Source: Gnetum montanum (lineage: Eukaryota > Streptophyta > Gnetopsida > Gnetales > Gnetaceae). Taken from it: a stretch of DNA of 64,000 bases. The stretch lies in NCBI GenBank assembly GCA_015680685.1, contig MNCI01034860.1, positions 63,265 to 127,264 of the forward strand, read 5' to 3'. How positions within the stretch are numbered: position 1 is the stretch's first letter; each line of letters opens with the position of its first letter. This document shows positions 55,800 to 64,000 of this stretch, in pieces. Below the pieces are notes generated by a model that did no database searches, was not told the DNA's origin, and was given only the letters and a program-made list of their open reading frames with translations. The position numbers and the translations under genes are program-made.

Positions 55800-56640
55800 G
55801 GAGCTGTGGCGGGCTTTGAAATCCATGTAGTCCAACAAGGCTCTGGGACCAAATGGATGGCTGATTGAATTTTTTAGGGAGTATGAGGATCTCCTAGGAC
55901 CCAATTTGCTAGATGCATACAATAGTATGCTTCGTTGGCAACAAGTTAGGAGGGAAGTCAACTGCTCAAGGGTGGTGCTACTTCCCAAGGTTCCTAACTC
56001 AACATCATCGGGGCATTTTTGACCCATCGGGGTCTGCAACAGGCTGCTGCATGTCTTCTCCAAGCTGTTGGTTGGGTGCCTTGCGCCACTGATGGGGAAG
56101 TTGGTTGGGGAGCATCAGGTGGGGTTCGTTAAGGGATGTTATCTATAGGACTAGGTGTTGCTCTTGCAAGAGATCTTACACTCAATTAAGGTGGCTAGAT
56201 TTCCAGGCATGTGCATCAAACTAGACATAACCAAGGCCTACGACACTGTGAGTTGGGCGGCACTTAGGATGATGATGATGGAGAAGGGGTTCGATGCAAA
56301 GGTTGTCAATCTCTGCATTCAAATGCAACGAAGTGGCCGGTATTCTCTTGACATCGATGGGAGGCTATGTGGGTTTGTTGTAACAAGATGTGGACTAAGG
56401 CAAGGTGATTCATTGTGATTGCTCTTGTTTATCATTGTCATGGACTTGTTTATAGGCTATTGCCTTGACAAAGGTGTTTAGGGACTTCAAGTTGCCGGAG
56501 TGCACAGTGTGGTAGTCCATTATGTGGATGATACGATGGTGTTTTCCAGGGCTACGGTGCTGCAAGTTGTGGCCCTATTACGGGCAATGGAGAGGATGTA
56601 GCGGGAGGTAGGTCTCGAAGTCAATCAAGGAAAGTCAGCC
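55800..56640 (+). pseudogene. LINE-e ORF2 reverse transcriptase
   Basis: Reads SNKALGPNGWLIEFF, VVLLPKVPNS, MCIKLDITKAYDTVSWAALR (first catalytic aspartate), TRCGLRQGDSL and HYVDDTMVF, with the two active-site aspartates in place. The order matches the L1 reverse transcriptase. TAG or TGA stops interrupt it at several points, two of them in CYLQDQVLLLQE, where both glutamines are TAG. The coding strand is otherwise in one frame. Confidence 0.85.
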
Positions 56641-57289
56641 ATTTATTTCACTCACATAGATGGAAGGGTGTAGGCCAAGATCATATAGACGTTGGGCATT
56701 CTACTGGGCCAAGCCCATGACACATACCTGGGAATGCCTATTTTTGATTGGAATAGGCAGAGGACTTGGCAGGGACTAGTGGAGTGGGTCCAGCAGTGGA
56801 TCACACTTTGGATTGGCCGTTTTCTATCTAGGAAAGGGAAGATGGTGTTGGTTGTGGTGGTTCTGATGGCAATTGCCTAGTTTACAGCGTCTATGACAAT
56901 GCCACCAGCCATGGTGGTGCAAAACATTAATAGCATAGTGTGGGAGTTCATGTGGTCAAGAGGCAAAGGGGACAAGAAGATGCACTTGGTGTTGTGGATG
57001 GTGACAACGTAGCCCAAGCTAGGAGGGGGCATTGACATTTTGGGGTTTGGAGATGAGATGACATTGGGCACACACCGTCTGCTAAATAGGTACATGGGGT
57101 AGATTGAGGGAGTAGCATCGTGGGTGTAGATGCTGCGGCAGAAATATCAGAGATGGGAGGTTCAACTGGAGTGCTCCCAACTTTGAAAGAATTTCAGCAT
57201 GTTGCTGTGGTGGAGCAGCTCGGATTGTTGGGGTAGCACCCAAAGGAGTTGGTTAAATTCTGGTACCCACAGGAAGAGGGGTGGGTAGT

Positions 57290-57620
57290 GATCTGGAAGG
57301 GCCGTCTCCCTGAGAAGGTCAAGGTGTTCAGTTGGTTGCTCAAACACAGGGCATTGCTAGTGAGGGCCACGTTGAGAGAGAGGGGGATTCGGTTGGAAGC
57401 CATTTGTCCATGTTGCTAGGAGGTGCCTAAAACGTTGCATCATCTTATGTTTGGGTGTAGGTTCTCTTAGGAAGTGTGGTTGGCTGCAAATATCTCCCCT
57501 ACCGTAGGTTTCCATGGGGACTCTTTACAATTTGCCACATTGTGGGTCCTGTGGAAACGCAGGAATTCTTTGATTTTTTGGGGACAGCCGCTACCTACGG
57601 CCATGATGGTGGTCACAGAA
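57290..57620 (+). pseudogene. LINE-e ORF2 zinc-binding domain
   Basis: Reads VIWKGRLPEKVKVFSWLLKH, AICPCC, KTLHHLMFGC and FATLWVLWKRRNSLIFWGQP, aligned with LINE-b 37,980-38,280. It directly precedes domain X. Confidence 0.75.
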
Positions 57621-57709
57621 GCGCTTGTGCTGTGGAAGGAGGCCATGTAGGCCATGGAACAATGCTTGCTTTTTGAATCGTCATGGACAGAATTTTCTAG
57701 TTTGCTCGA

Positions 57710-58260
57710 ATTATGGACACTAGTTGAAAGGATGGGGTGGGTGGAAATGCTCGAACGCTTGGAAGGAGAACTGAACTTGCCTACTTAGCAGTTCTACGGC
57801 AACTGGGTGGGAGACACTACATAGTACAAGGGCAAGAGGATAGAAGTCATGGTGCAGGTGCTGGTTGCTACGTTGGGGGTGGGGGGACTTAGGGGAAATC
57901 ATGGTGCTAGTTGCGAGGGCACATAATGATGCGAGGGAGTTCTTCATAGGGCACATTCCCAAGACTGCTAGTAGGCACATCCGGAAGTTTGGATTACAAG
58001 GGGTTTGGAGGATGCAGGGTCCTTGGTGGAGCAGTATTTTGTGCAATCCGGGTACCCCCACAAATTGGTGGGGGTGCATTTCACTTTTCTCAAGCACCTT
58101 CAGTTGGGTGCTTTGGTTAACTTGCCCCATTTTTTCTAGGAATCTCTTCGTAGGAGGTGGTTGGGGAAGCACCATGGGGTGATACTTGCACTTTGGCATA
58201 GAGGTGTGTTGATTGTTCACTCGACACCAATGATCGTGTACCAACGGCGGCGACGCCAAG
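57710..58260 (+). pseudogene. Domain X of LINE-e ORF2
   Basis: Reads LVERMGWVEMLERLEGELNL, FYGNWVGD, KGKRIEVMVQVLVATLGV, REFFIGHIPKTASRHI, then in a shifted frame VEQYFVQSGYPHKLVGVHFT, FLKHLQLGALVNLPHFF and GVILALWHRGVLIVHSTPMI. It corresponds to 38,350-38,940 in LINE-b. A charged tail rich in E, Q, R and A continues to about 58,500. Confidence 0.7.
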
Positions 58261-58984
58261 GGCAATCAGCTAGGGTGCAAGTGTAGAATAGCCAAGGCCC
58301 TAAGGAGGAGGGCATTGAAGTAGAAACATCCCTAGCCATGGAGTAGGCACAGGAACGGCTGCTGGAAGAGTGCCGCCTAGCGGCTGAGTAGGTGCAATTG
58401 GAGGAGCAAGCGCGATGGTAGCTTTGGTGGGAGGACATGAGGTAGGAGGCCCAAAGAGAAGCGAACAAGTCATGCCTACAGGACCTCAGGTGGATGGAAG
58501 CAGTGCTTTGAAAGCACTGTATGGGATTGACGCAACTTAGAGTAGAGAACCAATGACTGGCACTTAGGTTGGGATCAACGGGACAATAGGTTGCGGCTGG
58601 CACAGATGCATCAAAGACCTTGGTTGTGCTTGAGAGTCTGGGGCCTAGGTCATGATTTGTCGAGACTATGGGATGTAGTGGTTTGAGGCCGAATGCGGTC
58701 AGGTAGGGTCGTGGTCTCGCCGATAGGGGAAGGAGCATCTTGGCCATTAAGGGGTGTAATCTTTCATGTTTGTCCCTCGTCCTTTTGAGAAGGGGTTGAA
58801 TTTTTGGGGTGAGGGTATTGGGGCAATGTGAGGGGGCTACGCTGTGTAGGCGTGCGGATGATCATTATGTACATTGCAGGTGACTGTTGCGTCATGTGGT
58901 AGGGTTGTGCAGATTTGGGTTGGTGACCTTTGTGTACATTCTTTTTTTGGAATAAAATTGCTTGATCATTTTCCCAATAAAAAA

Positions 58985-60789
58985 ATCACATTATCCAGGG
59001 AACATTTGCTTCATAAAGGCACTTGGAATTGGGATTGCTCTACAAATTTGATTTCGGGACAGATGAAAAGCTGCATTCAGAAAATTGGAAAGAACATTTT
59101 GGGTAAAACAAAAAGGTAAAAAATACATACCAAAGGAGGCATGGTGGTGGAGTGATGAAGTGTAACATGCTGTCCAAAATAAGAAAAAATGCTTTAATGA
59201 TAATAAAGCGGTAGCCAAGAAAATAGGTTGATATACAAAATGGCAAAAAAAGAGGCAACTGTAGTAGTAGGCAAAGCCAAACATAAGGCCTTGGATAGCT
59301 TTTATGAAAAGTTGGGAACAAAGAAAGGAGAAAATTTGATTTATAAATAAGCAAAAATCAAAAATAAAAAATGTAAGGACATTGATCATGTCAAATGCAT
59401 TAAGGAAGCAAATGTCAGATTTTGCTAAAGACAATGAAATTTTGGATAAATGGAAAAATTATTTTCAAGAATTATTAAATGAAGAATTTCCAAGAGAAGA
59501 TATCTAAGAAGAAGAACCAAAGTTTGGTTTGGTTAATGAACTTTTCTTCTTTGAGGTGAAGATAGCCTTATCAAAGATGAAAAATGGAAAAGTTGTTGGA
59601 CTAGATACCATTCCTATAGAAGCTTGGAAAGCATTGGGAGATATAGGAGTTTCTTGGTTGATACAATTATTTAACAAAATTTTTTAAAGGTCGGAGAAAT
59701 ACCCAACAATTGAAGAAAAAGGTTCATTGTTCCCATTTACAAAAATAAAGGAGATGTACAAAATTATGCAAACTATAGAGAGATTAAGCTAATGAGCCAT
59801 ATTGTGAAGCTTTGGAAGAGAGTCATAGAGCAATGTCTTAGGCTTGAATCAACAATCTCAGAAAATCAATTTGGATTTATGCCAGGGAGATCTACTATAG
59901 AGGCTAGTTTTTTGATACAACTAATGGAGAAATTTTGAAATCATACAAAAAATCTACATAAGATCTTTATTGATTTGGAAAAAGCGTATGACAGAGTGCC
60001 TAGAGATATTATTTGGTGGGCCTTGTGGAGGAAAAACATCCCTAATAAATATATTAAAGTGATTTAAGACATGTATGAAGAAGCCACCACTAAAATTAGA
60101 ACAACTTGTAGAATAACATCTAATTTTCTACTCATAGTAGGTCTACATCAAGGGTTTGCACTTAGCCTATACTTATTTGCTATTATTATGGATGAATTAA
60201 CAAAGGAAATACAAGGTGAAATCCCTTGGTGTATGCTATTTGCATATGACATTGTGTCATGGATACATCTCAAGAAAATATTGCCACTAAAATGGAGAAG
60301 TGGAGACATGCTCTAAAATCAAAAGACTTAAAAATTAGCAAAAGTAAGATAGAATATATGGAATGCAATTTTAATGACAATATAAATAGTGGTGAAAGAG
60401 AAGTGACTATTCAAGGCAAAAAGGTCCCTCATTGCAAATAGTTTTGCTACCTAGGGTTGATTTTTCAATTAGATGGTGAAATTAATAAAGATATTAGAAA
60501 CAAAATTCAGGCAGGATAGTCAAAATGGAGATAGGCTAGTGGTGTTATATATGATAAAATAATACCAGTAAAATTAGAGGGGAAAGTTTATAGGACAACA
60601 ATTAGGTTTGCTATCTTATATGGTGTTGAATGTTAGGCAATACAAAAGAGGCATGACCAACAAATTAGTGTGGCAGAAATGTGAATGCTTTGATGGATGT
60701 TGAATGTTCTTTTGAAAAGTAGTTGGGTGTATTAACAATGGAAAATTGATATATATAGTAAATCCCTGCCATCAGATCTGCAGGGCGAT
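58985..60789 (+). pseudogene. RTE-type LINE, right part (reverse transcriptase)
   Basis: It continues the frame cut by LINE-e. Blocks are KMKNGKVVGLDTIPIEAWKA near 59,577, ENQFGFMPGRSTIEASF near 59,858, KIFIDLEKAYDRVPRDIIWW near 59,962 (first catalytic aspartate) and LLIVGLHQGFALSLYLFAII near 60,130. MLFAYDIV near 60,235 stands where F-A-D-D-I-V is expected, so one catalytic aspartate is lost. Stops and small frame shifts are frequent. The right end is cut by element C at 60790. Confidence 0.85.
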
Positions 60790-61913
60790 TGAAACACCAC
60801 AAAAATTTCGAGCTTGGTACTCATTCAACAAGAAGCAGGTCCCTGCGACCCACAGACGACCTCGGCTACATTTGATGTCACACATGGCAACTTTGGGGAC
60901 CGAAATACTTAGTCTTCACTAAGTATACTGTGCCACTGTGCCAGCGTATACGCCCAAGTTCACACCCGCAGCGTGTACGCCTAGCGTATACGCCCGGCAT
61001 TCTCCAGCGTACACGCCCAGCGTACACGCCTCACGTGTACGCTCGGCAGGTACAATAGATGCATACGCCCGACGATGAAATCCCCAATGACAGCATGAAG
61101 ACAGCACTGAAGAGCAAGAATTGAAGCAAGTCGGCAACCGTTAGCGTATACGCCCCAGCGTATATGCCCAGCATCCATCAGCGTATACGCCCAGCGTCCA
61201 TAGCATCTCCACCCAAGTTCACACACGCCCAGCATGTCCAGCGTATACGCCCAGCAGATGTAATATGTTGTATATTTGTAAATTGTATGCACCCGGTCAA
61301 CGCGCCACGTGTCTCCTAACTCGAGTCTAGCGTAACAACTGGTATAAAAACCCCGATTTTCCACTTCACCAGGGGGTTGGCAAAAACTCCAGAGCATACC
61401 AGAGAACAATTACGCTGCGCACCAGAGCTAAAACCCTCTTACGCTGGAAAGCCCTGTACGTCGTGCACACAGTCTCTACGCTTCGCCTACCGTGCGAACC
61501 AACCAAGTCATCCCTGCATCCATCGGGGCTTTTCGTCCACCTTGTGTTCCATCAAAACTGCGTTAGACCAGTGCACTGTACTTTCACTTTGTAATACCAT
61601 TGTTTGCAGTTTACGCTAATTTCTTACATGTGTTTCTGTTTACGCTCGTTTACATTTACGCCCTGTCCGCTTCTGTTACGCTGTTTACGCTCTCATTTAC
61701 GCCCGTTACGCCGTTTACGCATAACCCAGCGTGTAGCACTTCGGTATACGTTCGGGGAAATCCTTGTCTGATCTGCGTGCGGACCACCCAAGGTACTCTA
61801 CCTTCGTGCATTCCAGCTCGCCCTCAGGCGAAGGTAGGGTCTTCTGTGCACGCCCTGCGATCCCACGGTCTCTGTTTCCTTCCAGCCGGAGATTGACGAT
61901 TTCAGGCGGTACA
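60790..61913 (+). repeat. 5' LTR of element C
   Basis: Begins TGAAACACCACAAAAATTTC and ends GGCGGTACA. It contains a TATA box (GGTATAAAAACCCC, 61341-61354) and a cluster of GCGTATACGC palindromes and near copies at 60,945-61,250 just upstream. Several short open frames inside it are caused by the repeats. Confidence 0.8.
61343..61349 (+). promoter_or_regulatory. TATA box of the element C LTR
   Basis: TATAAAA lies about 90 bases downstream of the GCGTATACGC cluster, with a typical GC-rich surround (GGTATAAAAACCCC). Confidence 0.65.
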
Positions 61914-61918
61914 GAAAT

Positions 61919-61935
61919 TGGCGCTAGAAGGAGGG
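61919..61935 (+). promoter_or_regulatory. Primer-binding site of element C
   Basis: TGGCGCTAGAAGGAGGG starts five bases after the LTR end. Its complement ends in CCA and fits, from memory, the 3' end of plant tRNA-Asn. Confidence 0.75.
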
Positions 61936-62027
61936 CCTCCGCCTAAAACCTTGTCTGCACGCTCCCCAGCGTCTACGCTCATCAGTGTTTACGCTGCCCT
62001 GTTCTAGACTCTCCCTGCAAGTCTTTC

Positions 62028-62235
62028 AGCGTCTACGCTGCCAACTTCACGTGGACTCTGTCCACAGAAACCCCAGCGTCTACGCTGCCAACTTCACGTG
62101 GACTGTCCACAGAAACCCCAACGTCTACGCTGCCAACTTCACGTGGACTGTCCACAGAAACCCCAACGTCTACGCTGCCAACTTCACGTGGACTCTGTCC
62201 ACAGAAACCCCAGCGTCTACGCTGCCAACTTCACG
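62028..62235 (+). repeat. 45/47-base tandem repeat in the element C leader
   Basis: Four full units start at 62028, 62075, 62120 and 62165, and a partial fifth at 62212. Units 1 and 4 are 47 bases, and units 2 and 3 lack a CT. Each begins RCGTCTACGCTGCC. The open frames across it repeat NFTWTVHRNP and are not real proteins. Confidence 0.9.
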
Positions 62236-62660
62236 CTACACATTATACTCTGCAGATTTTCCCTACGCTGCACATTTCACTCACGCCGCATAGTTTACGC
62301 TGCACATTTCACTCACGCCGCATAGTTTACGCTACGCTGTTGTCTTTTTACGCTGCACGCTCTTACGTTGAAGACCTTATCTACGCTGTACGCCAACTTT
62401 GTCCCTGCTATTCTTTACGCCTTAGATTTGTTTTACGCTGTATCTTATTTTTACGCTGCACCCTTTATCCTGTTTTACGTTTTGCCCTTATACGCTGTCT
62501 AGCGTATACGCTGACCCACTTACGCCGTAGACTCGTCTACGCCGACCATATACGCTACGTACATATACACTGTATACGCTGTCATTGTACGTTGTTAGCT
62601 GAAGCGTATACGCTATACACTGCGCAGTACATTAATTTCGCATCTTCAGACTGTTTCACA
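62236..62660 (+). repeat. TACGC-rich leader of element C
   Basis: TACGCTG and ACGCCG pentamer-like motifs recur every 10-25 bases. A 31-base unit (ACGCTGCACATTTCACTCAC and on) occurs twice at about 62,267-62,330. GCGTATACGC occurs near 62,502 and 62,604. No gene is supported. Confidence 0.6.
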
Positions 62661-62676
62661 TCCGCAACATATCATC

Positions 62677-64000
62677 ATGAACCCCGTGAACACCACCGCT
62701 GCCACTACCCAGGTCATTAACATCCTAGACACCATGGCTGCCCAACAGCCCGTCGCACAACACCCGGGAGTACAACCCACAGCGGGGCCCCGCCGATCCT
62801 TAAGGTTACAAGGGAGGAACCCAGCCTCCAACATTATAACCTAGGACCAATATAACTTCATATGTATTAAGATACAGGCCGGCCTGGCTGTGGATCGAGC
62901 CGAAATGGAAGTAAAGAGGCAGTTCGAACTCTTTTACAGGGACGCGAGTTCATCCCTTCCCCGTATGATTTAATCCCTGTTCCAGAGCAGTACTCGGAGC
63001 TCGTCACACAGCTCCTCCTGCAGCGGAGCCACTCGTTGGATCAGCCTGCGGTGGATCCCCAACTGGAAGAAGAGGACGAATTCGCTGCCCAATCAGAGCA
63101 CGAGGACTCCTATCACACCCTCAGTCCGCAAAACCATATCAACCCTATTTTTCATCCAGACACAGGGGAGGTCATGCCCCTCCAACCCCTTAGGTTCACC
63201 CAGGCCCAAGTACCGCCACCGGAAACATCAGCGCTAGTGCATATTCCTCCCCCGAACGACCCCCAACCCAACACATTCCCTCTCGCAATCATCCCCGCTG
63301 CAGCTGCAAGCTCGTCCTCACAAGCACCGCCCCCTCACGATAGCGTGGGAGTGACAATCCCACCCCGAGTGATAGGGATGCCGCACGTGATACCGGCATC
63401 CACATCCGCTCACTACACCCCGCACATTCAAACGCATGCAGCCCCCTTCACCGCCGTAACCCAACAAGGAGTCTCTTCGTACAACGCGGCCGGGCAATGG
63501 CCAACGATTGGTGTGCCGTCACACCAACCCTCCCACCACCCCGTGCCACCCCACACGGTGCCACCAGCCAACGCTCCCCCGGTACAGCCGCGACCACAGC
63601 AACAATAGCCTATAACGTGCCGTCCTTAGTGCCACCCACTGTAAACTTTCCACAAGCACAACCGCCGACCGCACAACTTTCCGCCTTTCAACCCACCGTC
63701 CAACAGTCTAACCTATACGCTATACCACAACCTCGGGCTGCCATGTCACCGAGTGCCCAAGACTGGGCAGATGCCAAAAAACTGATGCGAGAATTAACCG
63801 ACGAGGTAAAGCGCCTCAAAATGGCTGCCGACGGAGAGCTGAAGGTAGTGGATTTCTACCACGATGACCCCATCAGCGCCTCCGTCCCGCCTCTAACATT
63901 GCCCAAAGGCATATCATTGCCAACACTAACCAAGTATAACGGGGAGACGGACCCCAACGCACACCTCATAACATTTAGGTTAGAATGCGCGTTACTCCAG
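62677..64000 (+). pseudogene. gag of element C, frame-shifted, 3' end outside the window
   Basis: Gag would build the particle that packages element RNA. The ATG at 62677 opens MNPVNTTAATTQVINILDTM. A TAG at about 62,839-62,841 interrupts, then DQYNFICIKIQAGLAVDR and RQFELFYRD follow. One base appears lost near 62,945, after which the next frame gives EFIPSPYDLIP and a long proline- and serine-rich stretch (open 63036-63608). A second shift near 63,600 leads to KKLMRELTDEVKRLKMAADG, VVDFYHDDPISASVP and TKYNGETDPNAHLITF at the window end. Element A has the same blocks in the same order. Sequencing indels in the proline-rich part cannot be excluded. Confidence 0.75.

Larger units (their letters stand above)
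54539..58984 (+). mobile_element. LINE-e: L1-type LINE, 5'-truncated at the start of ORF2
   Basis: Bounded by ATCACCTTAT (54529-54538) and ATCACATTAT (58985-58994), with a short A-rich tail (CCCAATAAAAAAATC). One frame holds most of ORF2 from the first endonuclease block (CRG) at 54,545, interrupted mainly by TAG codons. Examples are the TAG at 54622-54624 in the VCLQETK block and the one at 55828-55830 before SNKALGPNG. Domains are endonuclease, reverse transcriptase, zinc-binding domain, domain X and a charged, coiled-coil-like tail. It is inserted in an RTE LINE inside a starch synthase intron. Confidence 0.85.
60790..64000 (+). mobile_element. LTR retrotransposon C (Ty3-type), 5' part
   Basis: A 5' LTR (60790-61913), a primer-binding site (61919) and a degenerate gag are present; the rest lies outside the window. 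The LTR starts TGAAACACCAC like element A, the primer-binding site differs from that of A by one base, and the Gag is homologous to A. The five bases before it, GCGAT (60785-60789), are one half of the expected target duplication. It is inserted in the RTE LINE. It is strikingly rich in CpG, especially in TACGC motifs. Confidence 0.85.

Noticed and set aside
61985-62325. Open frames with NFTWTVHRNP repeats
   Set aside because: They are translations of the 45/47-base tandem repeat in the leader of element C. Repeat lengths of 45 and 47 keep no single frame.

Overview
This window looks like nuclear DNA from a large-genome land plant, most likely a gymnosperm. It is AT-rich with GC-rich islands made by individual transposons. 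Genes are sparse, retroelements are nested in one another, and the one recognisable host gene has at least one intron of more than 22 kb. The gymnosperm assignment is an inference from architecture, not from a marker gene.

Host gene: positions 23,446 to 53,689 hold most of a plastid starch-synthase-family gene on the plus strand (GT5 fold, closest in my judgement to starch synthase 5). It has a TATA box, a short non-coding first exon and eight coding exons whose splice phases all agree. The intron between coding exons 6 and 7 is 22,206 bp and the intron after coding exon 8 runs past the end of the window. Almost everything else from 31 kb onward is transposon sequence inside these two introns.

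Region by region: 1-1.5 kb holds the primer-binding site and LTR edge of a minus-strand LTR element. 1.5-15.1 kb is an old, complete Ty3-type element (element A) with two LTRs, gag and protease but no polymerase or integrase; it contains, in antisense, one exon of an LSD1/FLD-type histone demethylase. 15.1-20.5 kb holds decayed Ty3 pieces (RNase H, integrase, LTRs of a second family, here called B). 20.5-23.4 kb is non-coding with one antisense LTR-type TATA box. 23.4-31.1 kb is the first part of the starch synthase gene, with a 5'-truncated LINE in intron 1. 34.8-41.1 kb is a family-B element split by a GC-rich LINE. 41.4-49.4 kb carries two antisense LINEs. 50.3-51.6 kb is a decayed copia-like element. 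54.2-60.8 kb is an RTE-type LINE split by an L1-type LINE. 60.8-64 kb is the 5' part of element C, a CpG-rich relative of element A.

The L1-type LINEs (five copies, named a to e from left to right) are the most interesting mobile family. ORF1 has a DUF4283-type domain, ORF2 starts inside the ORF1 stop codon, and ORF2 continues beyond its reverse transcriptase and zinc-binding domains into a conserved extra domain (called domain X here) plus, in several copies, a coiled-coil-like tail. One copy contains a 360-bp segment bounded by single Ns that is inverted relative to its relatives, which looks like an assembly orientation error.
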